DNA from: Streptomyces sp. V4I2
GTDB taxonomy: Bacteria > Actinomycetota > Actinomycetes > Streptomycetales > Streptomycetaceae
DNA: 64,000 bases
Direction of reading: 5' to 3'
Assembly (NCBI RefSeq): GCF_030817655.1
Contig: NZ_JAUSZM010000003.1
Location: 2,232,001-2,296,000 of the forward strand
Under the pieces are notes generated by a model. That model had not been told where the DNA came from. It saw only the letters and a program-made list of their open reading frames with translations, and did no database searches. A program made the translations under genes and the position numbers. Below are positions 34,255 through 42,485 of the stretch, one piece after another; within the stretch, counting starts at the first letter, position 1; each line of letters opens with the position of its first letter.

Positions 34255-35202
34255 TCAGGTCACGTCGTCATAACCGTTGACCCGCTCCGTGCTCGCCTGC
34301 TCGGGCAGCGCCCGGCTGGCCGAGACGGTCTCCACGTCCCCGATGTCCTCGGGCGTGAGGTCCAGCTCGGAGGCCTCGTCGTCGGCGGGGCCCAGAGCGT
34401 CTCGGCGGCGCCTGCGCCGGTCGTTGACCAGGGAGAAGGCGACCGCACCGAAGTACAGAATCCAGATCGGTCCGGCCAGCGCCAGCATCGTCAGCGGGTC
34501 GGTGCTGGGCGTGGCGACAGCCGCGAACACCGTGATGCCCATGATCATGCCGCGCCACCAGCCGACCATCCGCTTGCCGGTGATCGCCCCGGTGAGGTTG
34601 AGGAAGACCAGCAGCAGGGGCAGCTCGAAGGAGAGACCAAAGACGAGCACCATGCGGATGACGAGATCGAGCAGGTCGTCCAGCGGCAGCAGGTTGGAAG
34701 CGTCGGCCGGTGTGAACTCGAGCAGCACCTTCGCCGTGGTGGGCAGCACTGTGTAGGCGAAGTAGGCGCCGCCCAGGAACAGGGGGGCACCGGTGCCGAC
34801 GAACGCGTAGGCGTACTTCTTCTCGTGGCGGTGCAGACCGGGCGCGACGAACGCCCACAACTGGTAGAGCCACACCGGCGAGGCCAGGACCACACCGGCC
34901 ATCAGCGACACCTTCAGCGCCAGAGTGAAGGGGGTGAGCAGACCGTTGATGGTGATCTGCGCACACGGCTCGCTGGACTTCGACTTGGACAGTTGCTCGA
35001 AGGTCTGCTCACAGCCGACCGAGTCCAGGATCGGCCTGGTGATGAGGTTGATGATGTCGTTGTAGAAGAAGGCGGCAACGACAGTGACGGCGACGATGGC
35101 CAGCATCGCCTTCGCGAGCCGGTTGCGAAGCTCACGAAGGTGCTCCGCGAGGGGCATCCGCCCCTCGGGATCCTTCTCCTCTTGGCGGGCAGACTTCAGC
35201 AA
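34255..35202 (-). CDS. tatC: Sec-independent protein translocase subunit TatC
   Basis: This is a 315-residue TatC with six transmembrane segments. The signal-peptide-binding N-terminus contains RMPLAEHLRELRNRL, and FVAPGLHRHEKKYAY is in the first cytoplasmic loop. The C-terminal 60 residues are a charged, disordered tail (ASELDLTPEDIGD onwards), common in actinobacteria. The start is a TTG at 35202, 47 bp after the tatA stop. It recognises twin-arginine signal peptides together with TatA, and a TatB gene is not in this window. Confidence 0.93.
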   Translation of the reverse strand: MLKSARQEEKDPEGRMPLAEHLRELRNRLAKAMLAIVAVTVVAAFFYNDIINLITRPILDSVGCEQTFEQLSKSKSSEPCAQITINGLLTPFTLALKVSLMAGVVLASPVWLYQLWAFVAPGLHRHEKKYAYAFVGTGAPLFLGGAYFAYTVLPTTAKVLLEFTPADASNLLPLDDLLDLVIRMVLVFGLSFELPLLLVFLNLTGAITGKRMVGWWRGMIMGITVFAAVATPSTDPLTMLALAGPIWILYFGAVAFSLVNDRRRRRRDALGPADDEASELDLTPEDIGDVETVSASRALPEQASTERVNGYDDVT

Positions 35203-35249
35203 CCCACGTTCCCATCTCGTGCGGAGGGCCGGAGGTCACCGGCCCTGCG

Positions 35250-35540
35250 TCAGCGCTTGGTCGTGTCCGTCGGCTCAGTGACCGGGCGCGAGCTGGTCAC
35301 GTCACCGGGGGCGGCCTGGATGGTGCGCTGGACGGGGGGCTGCTGGTCGTCGTGCGGCGGCGCAGCGGGAGCGGACGCGTTGTCCTGACCCTCGGTCTTC
35401 ATCGCCTTGGCCTCGCTCTTGAGGATCCGCGCGGACTTGCCGAGCGAGCGCGCCATGTCCGGAAGCTTCTTGGCGCCGAACAGCAGGATGATGACGACGA
35501 GGATGAGAATGATCTCGGGGGCGCCGAGCCTTCCGAACAT
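35250..35540 (-). CDS. tatA: Sec-independent protein translocase subunit TatA
   Basis: This 96-residue protein has one N-terminal transmembrane helix (EIILILVVIILLFGAKKLPD, with the conserved Phe-Gly hinge) followed by an amphipathic helix and a long Pro/Gln-rich tail. It forms the translocation pore with TatC. ATG 35540 has GAGAAGG upstream. A perfect 18-bp palindrome lies 41 bp further upstream and could be its operator. Confidence 0.93.
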   Translation of the reverse strand: MFGRLGAPEIILILVVIILLFGAKKLPDMARSLGKSARILKSEAKAMKTEGQDNASAPAAPPHDDQQPPVQRTIQAAPGDVTSSRPVTEPTDTTKR

Positions 35541-35580
35541 AAGTCTTTACCTTCTCACCGAGGCGGCTGGGGTGGGGTGC

Positions 35581-35598
35581 TGTCCGACCGGTCGGACA
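35581..35598. promoter_or_regulatory. Perfect 18-bp palindrome upstream of tatA
   Basis: TGTCCGACCGGTCGGACA is fully self-complementary, and a further TGTCCGA half-copy follows at 35601-35607. It sits in the 275-bp gap between tatA and the next gene, about 41 bp from the tatA start. This is suited to an operator in the tatA-tatC-helY promoter. No regulator is known from the sequence. Confidence 0.6.
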
Positions 35599-35815
35599 TG
35601 TGTCCGATCGACCGTGCTTGACAGCGATCGTAACGCTCAGGGGTAAACGCCTGGCAATCCCTGTGCGTACTCCCGGTCCGCGGCCCGGGCCTCGTTCTCC
35701 GGACCGCGACATGCAGAGTACCTGCCGGAACCACCAAGTTGACAGGGCGAAGTGGCCCAAAGCGCATCACACCCGCGACTCACACCCACGACTCACAGGG
35801 GACACATGGGACGAC

Positions 35816-36010
35816 TCACAGCGAATCCACGGAGCGGGCCGCGCTCATGGAGGCCCGCTCCAGATCCTCCGCGGCCCGGTTGATGCGCCGCGCCGAGTCC
35901 GTGACCTGCCTGCCCAGACGCTGCGCCTCCAGGAAGACGCGTACGGCGAGCACGCCGAGAACGGCGAGACCCAGAAAACCCACTGCTACCGCGAACATCG
36001 GCCAGAACAT
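35816..36010 (-). CDS. Small single-pass membrane protein
   Basis: This is a 64-residue protein with one hydrophobic segment (AVAVGFLGLAVLGVLAVRVF) followed by an Arg/Asp/Glu-rich helix (EAQRLGRQVTDSARRINRAA). It lies 9 bp after the zinc-ribbon gene in the pafB-pafC operon, which supports it being real. A second in-frame ATG at 35998 is possible. I do not recognise a family; it looks like a small bitopic membrane protein with a cytoplasmic coiled-coil tail. Confidence 0.65.
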   Translation of the reverse strand: MFWPMFAVAVGFLGLAVLGVLAVRVFLEAQRLGRQVTDSARRINRAAEDLERASMSAARSVDSL

Positions 36011-36019
36011 GGGCCGAGC

Positions 36020-36310
36020 CTAGAGGGTGGAGTGCAGGCGCAGGGTCCTGACCCCGCCGCCCGTCAGCAGCTCGACGATCCGCTCGCCCGCCGGCTTGCG
36101 GACGGCCGCTCCGCAGTCGGGGCAGGTGAAGGAGTAGAAGGTGGTGCGGCTGCTGGCGCCGATGGCCAGGCGCAGGGCGCTCGCGGTGAGCTCGAAGCGG
36201 CCCCGGCAGTCCGGGCAGCCGGCCCTGAACGTCACCGGCGTCACACTCTTCATCCCGGCGAACGCGGCGGCCACCGTCATTCCCATGCCTGACGTCGGCG
36301 ACTCGCTCAA
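36020..36310 (-). CDS. Small zinc-ribbon protein
   Basis: This 96-residue protein has two CPDC knuckles, AGCPDCRGRFEL and FTCPDCGAAVRK, about 38 residues apart, typical of a zinc ribbon. It starts at a TTG that overlaps the PafC stop and has GGAGCAGGAGC as ribosome site; the internal ATG near 36286 is an alternative. Its position makes it part of the paf operon. The function is unknown; nucleic-acid or protein binding is likely from the fold. Confidence 0.75.
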   Translation of the reverse strand: MSESPTSGMGMTVAAAFAGMKSVTPVTFRAGCPDCRGRFELTASALRLAIGASSRTTFYSFTCPDCGAAVRKPAGERIVELLTGGGVRTLRLHSTL

Positions 36311-37347
36311 AGCTCCTGCTCCTGCCTGCCGTGCTGACCGTCCTGAACCGCGTGGGCGCCAGGAGCGCCGTGCGCCTCGACCCCGTCGTACGCCGCCAGC
36401 GCCTCGCGGGCCGCCCCGCGGGCGCTGTCGGCGAGGTCACGCGGCGAGACGATCCGGCCCTCGCGCCCGAGCCGCAGCGCCAGCCGCTTGAGCGAGGCGG
36501 GTTCCGGGGTGCGCAGAGTGATACGCAGCCCGCCGTCCGGAAGCTCATCCGCACTGTCGTGCGGGTAGTACTCGGCGACCCAGCGCCCGCCGGGGCCGAC
36601 CTCGACCACGACCTCCGGGTCCGCGGCGGCGGGCTGCACCAGCCCCTCGGACAGGTCCCGCAGCTCGATCTCGGGCGGCGCGGACGGCTCGTCGAGGATC
36701 TTGATCTCGGCGACCCGGTCGAGCCGGAAGGTACGGCGCGCCTCGGAGCGGCGGCACCAGGCCTCGACGTAGGTGTGACCGACGCTGACCAGGCGGATCG
36801 GGTCGATCTCGCGCTCGGTGACCTCGTCGCGGGCGGGCGAGTAGTAGCGGATCCACAGGCGGCGGCGCTCGGAGATGGCCCGGTCGACGTCCGCGAAGAC
36901 GCCGCCCTCCGACTCGAAGGTCACGGACAGCCGGGAGCTGGCCCCCGCCTGCTCGCCGGCCGCGGCCTCCACCTTGGCGGTGGCCCGCAGCAGTGCCTGC
37001 CGGTCGCTCTCGCGCAGGCCGGGCAGCGTGGACACGGCGCGGGCGGCGACCAGCAGCGCGGTGGCCTCGTCGGAGGCGAGCCTGAGCGGCTCGGCGACGT
37101 CATCGGGGTTGTGCCACCAGATGCGCTCGCCGTCGGTGTCGATGTCGAGCAGATCGCCGCCGCGGAAGCTGGTGCCGCACATGGGCAGCACGTCGAGGTC
37201 GGAGACCAGCTCGTCCTCGGTGATCCCGAAGGCCCGGGCGACGTCCTCGACCCGGGCGCCGGGGCGCTCCCTCAGATACGTCATCAGGGAGAGCATCCGC
37301 CGGGTCTGGTCGATGGCATTGGCCGGCCTGGCCGGTTTTCCCACCAC
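36307..37347 (-). CDS. pafC: WYL-domain transcriptional regulator PafC
   Basis: This is a 346-residue PafC with an N-terminal winged HTH (ARVEDVARAFGITEDELVSD), a WYL domain (RRRLWIRYYSPARDE, EIDPIRLVSVGHTYVEAWC) and a C-terminal WCX domain. With PafB it forms the actinobacterial PafBC activator of the RecA-independent DNA-damage response. The start is one of two adjacent GTG codons (37347 or 37344), preceded by GAGGGGGC. It follows pafB by 14 bp. Confidence 0.9.
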   Translation of the reverse strand: MVGKPARPANAIDQTRRMLSLMTYLRERPGARVEDVARAFGITEDELVSDLDVLPMCGTSFRGGDLLDIDTDGERIWWHNPDDVAEPLRLASDEATALLVAARAVSTLPGLRESDRQALLRATAKVEAAAGEQAGASSRLSVTFESEGGVFADVDRAISERRRLWIRYYSPARDEVTEREIDPIRLVSVGHTYVEAWCRRSEARRTFRLDRVAEIKILDEPSAPPEIELRDLSEGLVQPAAADPEVVVEVGPGGRWVAEYYPHDSADELPDGGLRITLRTPEPASLKRLALRLGREGRIVSPRDLADSARGAAREALAAYDGVEAHGAPGAHAVQDGQHGRQEQEL

Positions 37348-37361
37348 TCTCTTACGCCCCC

Positions 37362-38315
37362 TCAGCCCTTGGCCACGGCACGCAGCCGGTCCACCACGTC
37401 GGCCCGCAGTTCGGCGGGTTCCAGGACCACCACGTCCGGCCCGAACTCCACCAGCCAGGCGTCCAGCCCGTGGCCGTACGGAATCTCCAACTCGTCCCAG
37501 CCGTCCCCCAGTTCCCGCACCGAGGCGGCCTTGGCCCGCAGGGGGTAGCCCGCGCCGACGCGCAGCCGGATCAGCGCGGAGCGGTCGGCGGTCTCGCCGG
37601 CCCAGCTCGCGACGGTCTCCCGGACGGTGACGACATCGGGCACCGGGGCGGTGAACCGGGCGCCACGGGTGCGCACCTTGCCGGTGATCCGGGACAGCCG
37701 GAACACCCGCTCGGCGCTGCGGTCGCGGTCCCAGCCCGCGAGGTACCAGTGGCCGCGCCAGCACTCCAGCGCCCACGGCTCGACATGCCGGGGCTCGGGG
37801 TGGGCGGCGGTGGCCTTGCGGTAGTCGAAGACGACCGGGCGGCGGTCGCGGCAGGCCAGCATCAGGGGCTCGAAGGCGGCCTCGTGCACAGGGATGCGCG
37901 GCTCGAGAGCGCCATGGGTCTCGTACGGGTCGAAGTCCTCGGGGAGTCCCGCGGCGCGCAGCTTCTGCAGGGCGCCACTGGCCGCGCCGGCGAGCCGGGC
38001 CTGCTGCCAGACCTTGGCGGCCAGCCCGAGGGCGGCGGCCTCCTCGGCGTCCAGGGTGACGGGCGGGAGGCGGTTGCTGTCGCGGCGGGCCAGGTAGCCG
38101 ACCTCGCCGTCCAGGTTCTCGACGGTCTCGATGACCAGGCCGAGTTCGCGCAGATCATCCTTGTCGCGCTCGAACATCCGGTTGAAGGAGTCGTCCGAGC
38201 CGGCTTCCAGATAGGCCTCGATGGACTCACGCAGCTCGCGTTTGCTGAGCGGCCGCCGCGTCCCGAGCAGACACAGCGCCAGGTTCATCAGTCGCTCGGC
38301 CTTGGCAATGGCCAT
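37362..38315 (-). CDS. pafB: WYL-domain transcriptional regulator PafB
   Basis: This 317-residue PafB has an N-terminal HTH (MNLALCLLGTRRPLSKRELR), a WYL domain (RRPVVFDYRKATAAHPEPRH, WYLAGWDRDRSAERVFRLSR) and a WCX domain. It is the partner of PafC. ATG 38315 has GGGAGG upstream. In many actinobacteria pafB and pafC are next to pafA; here two FKBP genes lie between pafB and pafA. Despite the name, PafBC is not needed for pupylation. Confidence 0.92.
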   Translation of the reverse strand: MAIAKAERLMNLALCLLGTRRPLSKRELRESIEAYLEAGSDDSFNRMFERDKDDLRELGLVIETVENLDGEVGYLARRDSNRLPPVTLDAEEAAALGLAAKVWQQARLAGAASGALQKLRAAGLPEDFDPYETHGALEPRIPVHEAAFEPLMLACRDRRPVVFDYRKATAAHPEPRHVEPWALECWRGHWYLAGWDRDRSAERVFRLSRITGKVRTRGARFTAPVPDVVTVRETVASWAGETADRSALIRLRVGAGYPLRAKAASVRELGDGWDELEIPYGHGLDAWLVEFGPDVVVLEPAELRADVVDRLRAVAKG

Positions 38316-38388
38316 CGACGCCCTTCGCCTCCCTATGGTGCTTACGGACGATGACCGTACCGCCCCGAAGTGGCACGGCAAAAGCCGA

Positions 38389-38416
38389 GGGCCCATGCCC
38401 GGACAGGCATGGGCCC
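38389..38416 (-). terminator. Terminator between the small FKBP gene and pafB
   Basis: GGGCCCATGCC (38389-38399) pairs exactly with GGCATGGGCCC (38406-38416) around a 6-base loop. It lies downstream of the FKBP stop and before the pafB promoter, separating the two transcription units. Confidence 0.75.
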
Positions 38417-38444
38417 CAGGTGATCGAGACCGGTCGTACGACGA

Positions 38445-38474
38445 TCAGACCCCGAGGAGTCAGACCCCGAGGAG
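38445..38474. repeat. 15-bp tandem duplication over an FKBP stop codon
   Basis: Two perfect copies of TCAGACCCCGAGGAG lie head to tail (38445-38459 and 38460-38474). On the coding strand each encodes LLGV-stop, so the last four codons and stop of the FKBP gene are duplicated. The second copy is untranslated. Confidence 0.9.
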
Positions 38475-38831
38475 GTCGACCACGAAGATCAGGGTCTCGC
38501 CGGGCTTGATCGCCGGGGTCGGGCTCTGGTTGCCGTAGGCGAGGTGGGCGGGGATGGTCAGCTGGCGGCGGCCGCCGACCTTCATGCCCTGCACGCCCTG
38601 GTCCCAGCCCTTGATGACCCGGCCGCCACCCAGCGGGAAGCTGAACGGGGTACCGCGGTTCCAGCTGGCGTCGAACTCCTCGCCGGTGCTGAAGGCAACG
38701 CCCACGTAGTGGACGGTGACCGTCTGGCCGGCCTGCGCCACCGCGCCGTCGCCCTCCCAGATGTCCTTGATCTCCAGGTCCGCCGGGGGCTCGCCGCCCG
38801 GGAAGTCGATCTCGGGCTTGTCGATGCTCAC
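38460..38831 (-). CDS. FKBP-type peptidyl-prolyl cis-trans isomerase
   Basis: This is a 123-residue cytoplasmic FKBP. The domain fills the protein: VTVHYVGVAFSTGEEFDASW, FPLGGGRVIKGWDQGVQGMK and IPAHLAYGNQSP, ending ETLIFVVDLLGV. It accelerates prolyl isomerisation in protein folding. The end of the gene is duplicated as a 15-bp repeat. It lies just downstream of the larger FKBP lipoprotein and upstream of pafB. Confidence 0.93.
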   Translation of the reverse strand: MSIDKPEIDFPGGEPPADLEIKDIWEGDGAVAQAGQTVTVHYVGVAFSTGEEFDASWNRGTPFSFPLGGGRVIKGWDQGVQGMKVGGRRQLTIPAHLAYGNQSPTPAIKPGETLIFVVDLLGV

Positions 38832-38907
38832 GTCTCTAGCTCCTGCGTGTGTACGGAAAGTGCGTTGTACGGAAAGGCAACAGGCACAGTCTTACATCTC
38901 GGTGGGG

Positions 38908-39909
38908 TCACATCTTCGCGAGGATGTCGACCGTGAAGACCAGCGTGGAGTCCTTCTTGATCCCGCTGCCCGCCGGCGGGCTGTCGCCGTAGCCCAGATC
39001 CGGCGGGACGACGATGAGGACGCGGCTGCCGACCTTCTTGCCGGTCAGGCCCTGCGACCAGCCTTTGACGACCTGCTGGAGCGAGAACGACGTCAGCGCC
39101 TTGCGGCCGTACGTCGAGTCGAACTCCTTGCCGGTGTCCCACAGGACGCCCTTGTACTGCACGAGGACGGTGTTCTCGGCGGCAACCTCGTCCCCGTCGC
39201 CCTCGATGACGTAGTTCGCGACCAGCTTCGTCGGCGCGGCGCTCTTGGGGACCTCGACGGAGGGCGCCTTGCCGTCGGTGTTGGTGCCGACCTTCGGCAG
39301 GTCCACGTTGTCCTGGGCGACGTCCGTGCCCTTGGCGGAGCTCTTGGCGTTGAAGGACTCCACCAGGTCGACGACGAAGACCAGCGTGTCGGTGCCCTTG
39401 ATGCCGCCCTCCGCGTAGCCCTCCTTGCCGTACCCCCAGGTCGGCGGGACCGCGAGCTGGACGCGGCTGCCGGTCTTCTTGCCGGTCAGGCCATACCGCC
39501 AGCCGTCGATGATGCTGCCGGAGGCGAGCTGGATGAGCAGGGGCGTCTTGCGGTCGTAGGAGTTGTCGAAGACCTTCGCCGTGTCCCAGATCTGCCCGAG
39601 GTAGTTCGCCTGGATGTAGTCGTTCTCGGCCACGGTGGTGCCGCTGCCCGCGATGACCGTCTTCACCGCGAGGTCCTTGGAGGGGTCGCCGCTGCCCTTG
39701 GCGACGGTGGGCTTCTCGCCGAACTTCGCGCCCGCGGTGATCGCCGGAAGGGGACCGTCGACGATCTTCGGCGCCGGAACGGACGCCGAGCCCGACGGCG
39801 AGGGCGACGCGCTGTCGCTCGCCCCGCTCGATCCGGACTCGTCGTCACCACATCCGGCGAGTGCGACCAGTCCTGTGGGTACGGCGATGAGAAGTGAGCG
39901 TCGGCGCAC
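38908..39909 (-). CDS. Lipoprotein with two FKBP domains
   Basis: This is a 333-residue exported protein. The signal peptide has a lipobox LAGC with Cys20 as lipidation site, followed by a Ser/Gly/Asp-rich linker. It carries two tandem FKBP domains: about residues 75-185 (IIDGWRYGLTGKKTGSRVQL) and about 230-333 (VVKGWSQGLTGKKVGSRVLI). It probably works as a foldase on the outer face of the membrane. GTG 39909 is preceded by GAGG. It is followed by the small cytoplasmic FKBP gene on the same strand. Confidence 0.9.
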   Translation of the reverse strand: MRRRSLLIAVPTGLVALAGCGDDESGSSGASDSASPSPSGSASVPAPKIVDGPLPAITAGAKFGEKPTVAKGSGDPSKDLAVKTVIAGSGTTVAENDYIQANYLGQIWDTAKVFDNSYDRKTPLLIQLASGSIIDGWRYGLTGKKTGSRVQLAVPPTWGYGKEGYAEGGIKGTDTLVFVVDLVESFNAKSSAKGTDVAQDNVDLPKVGTNTDGKAPSVEVPKSAAPTKLVANYVIEGDGDEVAAENTVLVQYKGVLWDTGKEFDSTYGRKALTSFSLQQVVKGWSQGLTGKKVGSRVLIVVPPDLGYGDSPPAGSGIKKDSTLVFTVDILAKM

Positions 39910-39972
39910 GGTGGGGGCCTCGTAATCGGTCGATCTTGTTGATGGCGTGCGCGCAACTCTACGGCGTGAGAA

Positions 39973-40001
39973 GGGCGCCGTACGTGAAACGTACGGCGCC
40001 C
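39973..40001 (-). terminator. Terminator after pafA
   Basis: GGGCGCCGTACGT (39973-39985) and its perfect complement (39989-40001) form a 13-bp stem with the 3-base loop GAA, 38 bp beyond the pafA stop. Confidence 0.85.
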
Positions 40002-40038
40002 GTGTTGCGTTCCGAATGTTCCTTCGGAACGGACCTGC

Positions 40039-41400
40039 TCACATTCCGGCGATCAGCTTCTCGACCCGGTCGTCCACCGAACGGAACGGGTCCTTGCACA
40101 ACACTGTGCGCTGAGCCTGGTCGTTGAGCTTGAGGTGGACCCAGTCGACCGTGAAGTCACGGCGCTGTTCCTGCGCCCGCCGGATGAAGTCGCCGCGCAG
40201 GCGCGCCCGAGTGGTCTGCGGCGGCACCGACTTGCCTTCGAAGATCTTCAAGTCGTTGCAGATCCGGGCGGCTTGGCCCTTCTTCTCCAGCAGGTAGTAC
40301 AGGCCACGACGGCGGTGGATGTCGTGGTAGGCGAGGTCTATCTGCGCGACCCGCGGGTGGGACATGGTCATGTTGTGCTTGGCCCGGTACCGCTCGATGA
40401 GCTTGTACTTCATGACCCAGTCGATCTCGGTGCCGATCCGGTCGAGGTCCTCGGCCTCGATCGCGTCTAGCGTACGGCCCCACAGCTCCAGGACCTGCTC
40501 CACGGTGCCGGTGCGGATGCCGCGGCGCTCGCAGAAGTCCACGGCCTTCTCGAAGTACTCGCGCTGCACCTCCAGGGCGGAGGCCTCGCGGCCGCTGGCC
40601 AGGCGGACCTTTCGGCGGCCGGTGATGTCGTGGCTGACCTCGCGGATCGCCCGGATCGGGTTTTCCAGGGTCAGGTCGCGCATCACGGTGCCCGCCTCGA
40701 TCATGCGCAGTACCAGGTCGGTGGCGCCGACCTTGAGCAGCATGGTCGTCTCGGACATGTTGGAGTCGCCCACGATCACGTGCAGGCGGCGGTAGCGCTC
40801 GGCGTCGGCGTGCGGTTCGTCGCGGGTGTTGATGATCGGCCGGGAGCGGGTCGTCGCCGAGGAGACGCCCTCCCAGATGTGCTCGGCCCGCTGGCTGACG
40901 CAGTACACCGCGCCCCGCGGGGTCTGCAGCACCTTGCCGGCGCCGCAGAGAAGCTGCCTCGTGACGAGGAACGGAATCAGGATGTCCGCGAGCCGGGAGA
41001 ACTCCCCGTGCCGGGCCACCAGATAGTTCTCGTGACAACCGTAGGAGTTGCCCGCCGAGTCGGTGTTGTTCTTGAAGAGGTAGACGTCGCCCGCGATTCC
41101 TTCCTCGTGCAGGCGTCGTTCGGCGTCTACCAGGAGTCCTTCCAGAATGCGCTCGCCTGCTTTGTCGTGGGTGACCAGTTCGGTCACGTTGTCACATTCG
41201 GGTGTCGCGTATTCCGGATGTGACCCGACATCGAGATAGAGGCGGGCACCGTTCCGCAGAAAGACATTGCTGCTGCGGCCCCATGACACGACACGGCGGA
41301 AGAGGTACCGCGCCACCTCGTCGGGAGACAGGCGTCGCTGTCCCCTGAACGTACACGTGACGCCGTACTCGTTCTCCAGCCCGAAAATGCGGCGGTCCAT
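40039..41400 (-). CDS. pafA: Pup-protein ligase PafA
   Basis: This is a 453-residue glutamine-synthetase-fold ligase. The N-terminal [10 protein letters not shown] carries the metal-binding glutamates, and [18 protein letters not shown] and [22 protein letters not shown] are family hallmarks. It joins the C-terminal Glu of Pup to lysines of target proteins using ATP. It lacks the extra loop that marks Dop. It is monocistronic, ended by its own terminator, and separated from the prc-pup-dop genes by the accessory patch and the lacI gene. Confidence 0.95.
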   Translation of the reverse strand: MDRRIFGLENEYGVTCTFRGQRRLSPDEVARYLFRRVVSWGRSSNVFLRNGARLYLDVGSHPEYATPECDNVTELVTHDKAGERILEGLLVDAERRLHEEGIAGDVYLFKNNTDSAGNSYGCHENYLVARHGEFSRLADILIPFLVTRQLLCGAGKVLQTPRGAVYCVSQRAEHIWEGVSSATTRSRPIINTRDEPHADAERYRRLHVIVGDSNMSETTMLLKVGATDLVLRMIEAGTVMRDLTLENPIRAIREVSHDITGRRKVRLASGREASALEVQREYFEKAVDFCERRGIRTGTVEQVLELWGRTLDAIEAEDLDRIGTEIDWVMKYKLIERYRAKHNMTMSHPRVAQIDLAYHDIHRRRGLYYLLEKKGQAARICNDLKIFEGKSVPPQTTRARLRGDFIRRAQEQRRDFTVDWVHLKLNDQAQRTVLCKDPFRSVDDRVEKLIAGM

Positions 41401-41409
41401 GAGTGAACA

Positions 41410-42201
41410 TTACGCCCGATCCCCCGAGCTGAAACGGGGTTCGACAGCACGGTTTGGATCATTTTCCGATGAAGCCGCAACCACCGTGCCCCCGGCGGAA
41501 GCTGCGAGGACCCGCCGCGTGGCCAGCAGAACGAGCAGCGACACGGCTCCCGCGGCGCCCGGTACGGCGAACCCCCACAGGGCACCACCGGCCTCGACGA
41601 CCGGCCCCGTGAGGCCCGTTCCGACGGACGTGCCCACGGTGAACGTCGTCACCAACCAGGAGAACGCCTCGGTGACCGTCCCGCGCGGTGCGTGCCGGTC
41701 GACGAGGACGAACGCGCAGGCGATGACCGGCGCCAGGAAGACGCCCGCGAGGACCGTGAGCAGCGTCATGGCCACCGCGCCCAGTATCAGCATCAGCGGC
41801 AGGTGACACACCGCCAGAAGGGCCACCAAGGCCTGCAGTCGCCGCACCGGTTCGCCGGTCCACTGCCGCGCCCCGTAGGACAGGCCGCCGATGAGCGCGC
41901 CGAGGCCGATGCCCGCCATCAGCCGGCCGTACACCACGTCGCCGCCGTTGTCGTCGGCATAGGTGACGGAGGCCACGGTGATGGAGCCGAGCGCGATACC
42001 GACGAAGAAGAGCGCGCCCAGCAGGGCGAGGAGTCCGGGCGAGCGCAGTGCGCCGAGCCAGTGGGCCTCGCGCGGCGCCGACCGCCACGCGCGCGAGGGC
42101 GGCGAGACGGACACGGAGAGCGCGCCGAGCACCCCGATGACGTTCAGGACGAGCAGCGCGGCCTGCGCCGACCACAGCGACGTGCACAGGGTCACGAGCA
42201 A
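41410..42201 (-). pseudogene. MFS transporter, C-terminal part of a split gene
   Basis: This frame of 263 codons encodes only the second half of an MFS efflux protein: APREAHWLGALRSPGLLALL, then GTVTEAFSWLVTTFTVGTSV to the end. The matching N-terminal half is at 45190-45541 on the same strand, and about 40 codons between them (corresponding to CLRALWPTIVSDEKLESAYA of the neighbouring intact paralogue) are missing. Native-like coding begins at GGC CCC TTG CTC GTG ACC. An in-frame TGA lies a few codons upstream, and AGGAGG stands six bases before TTG 42201, so the half protein could still be translated. Function as a transporter is unlikely. Confidence 0.8.
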
Positions 42202-42220
42202 GGGGCCCCTCCTTCCCAGT

Positions 42221-42240
42221 CAAGTGCTCGTGTTCAGGCG
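42221..42240. repeat. Left arm of imperfect inverted repeat bounding the accessory segment
   Basis: The complement of these 20 bases, CGCCTGAACACGAGCACTTG, matches 45164-45183 (CGCTTGAACACAAGCATTCA) at 15 of 20 positions. Both lie within about 20 bp of the points where MFS homology stops. They may be mobile-unit ends or two copies of a TetR-type operator. Confidence 0.5.
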
Positions 42241-42344
42241 TATGCGCCCGAGAGCCCTGTTCGGCCCGAGCGGATCACCGCCCTCCCTCCGCGGCGGTGC
42301 GGTCTGCTCGATGGCGGGGTTGACCCGAAGTGGTCCGCCCGACT

Positions 42345-42360
42345 AAGTGTTACGTATAAC
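42345..42360. promoter_or_regulatory. Shared 16-bp motif, copy 1 (intact MFS promoter)
   Basis: AAGTGTTACGTATAAC is identical to 45591-45606 in the lacI/split-MFS divergent promoter. It lies 54 bp before the leader ORF of the intact MFS gene. It contains the TACGTA palindrome core and is the best candidate binding site of the adjacent LacI-family regulator. Confidence 0.65.
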
Positions 42361-42398
42361 CAAACCCGTCAGGCAAGGTCATACGACAGGGACATTCA

Positions 42399-42485
42399 GT
42401 GACGACCACGCTCAACCAGGCCGCGCCGCACGCGCATCTGACCGGAGACGCCTCGGTTTCCGACGGTGACGGAGGCGTCTCATGA
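42399..42485 (+). CDS. 28-residue leader peptide upstream of the MFS gene
   Basis: This short frame, GTG to TGA, encodes MTTTLNQAAPHAHLTGDASV and eight more residues. Its stop overlaps the MFS start (ATGA), and AGGGA lies eight bases before GTG 42399. The coding sequence contains the hairpin 42446-42480 directly in front of the MFS start. It may be a leader peptide that couples or attenuates translation, as in some drug-efflux genes. There is no homology evidence. Confidence 0.45.
   Translation: MTTTLNQAAPHAHLTGDASVSDGDGGVS
42446..42480 (+). promoter_or_regulatory. Hairpin masking the MFS translation start
   Basis: AGACGCCTC (42446-42454) pairs perfectly with GAGGCGTCT (42472-42480), two bases before the MFS ATG at 42482. 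The GGAGG at the base of the 3' arm is the apparent ribosome site of the MFS gene, so the structure would hide it unless ribosomes translate the leader. Confidence 0.5.
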
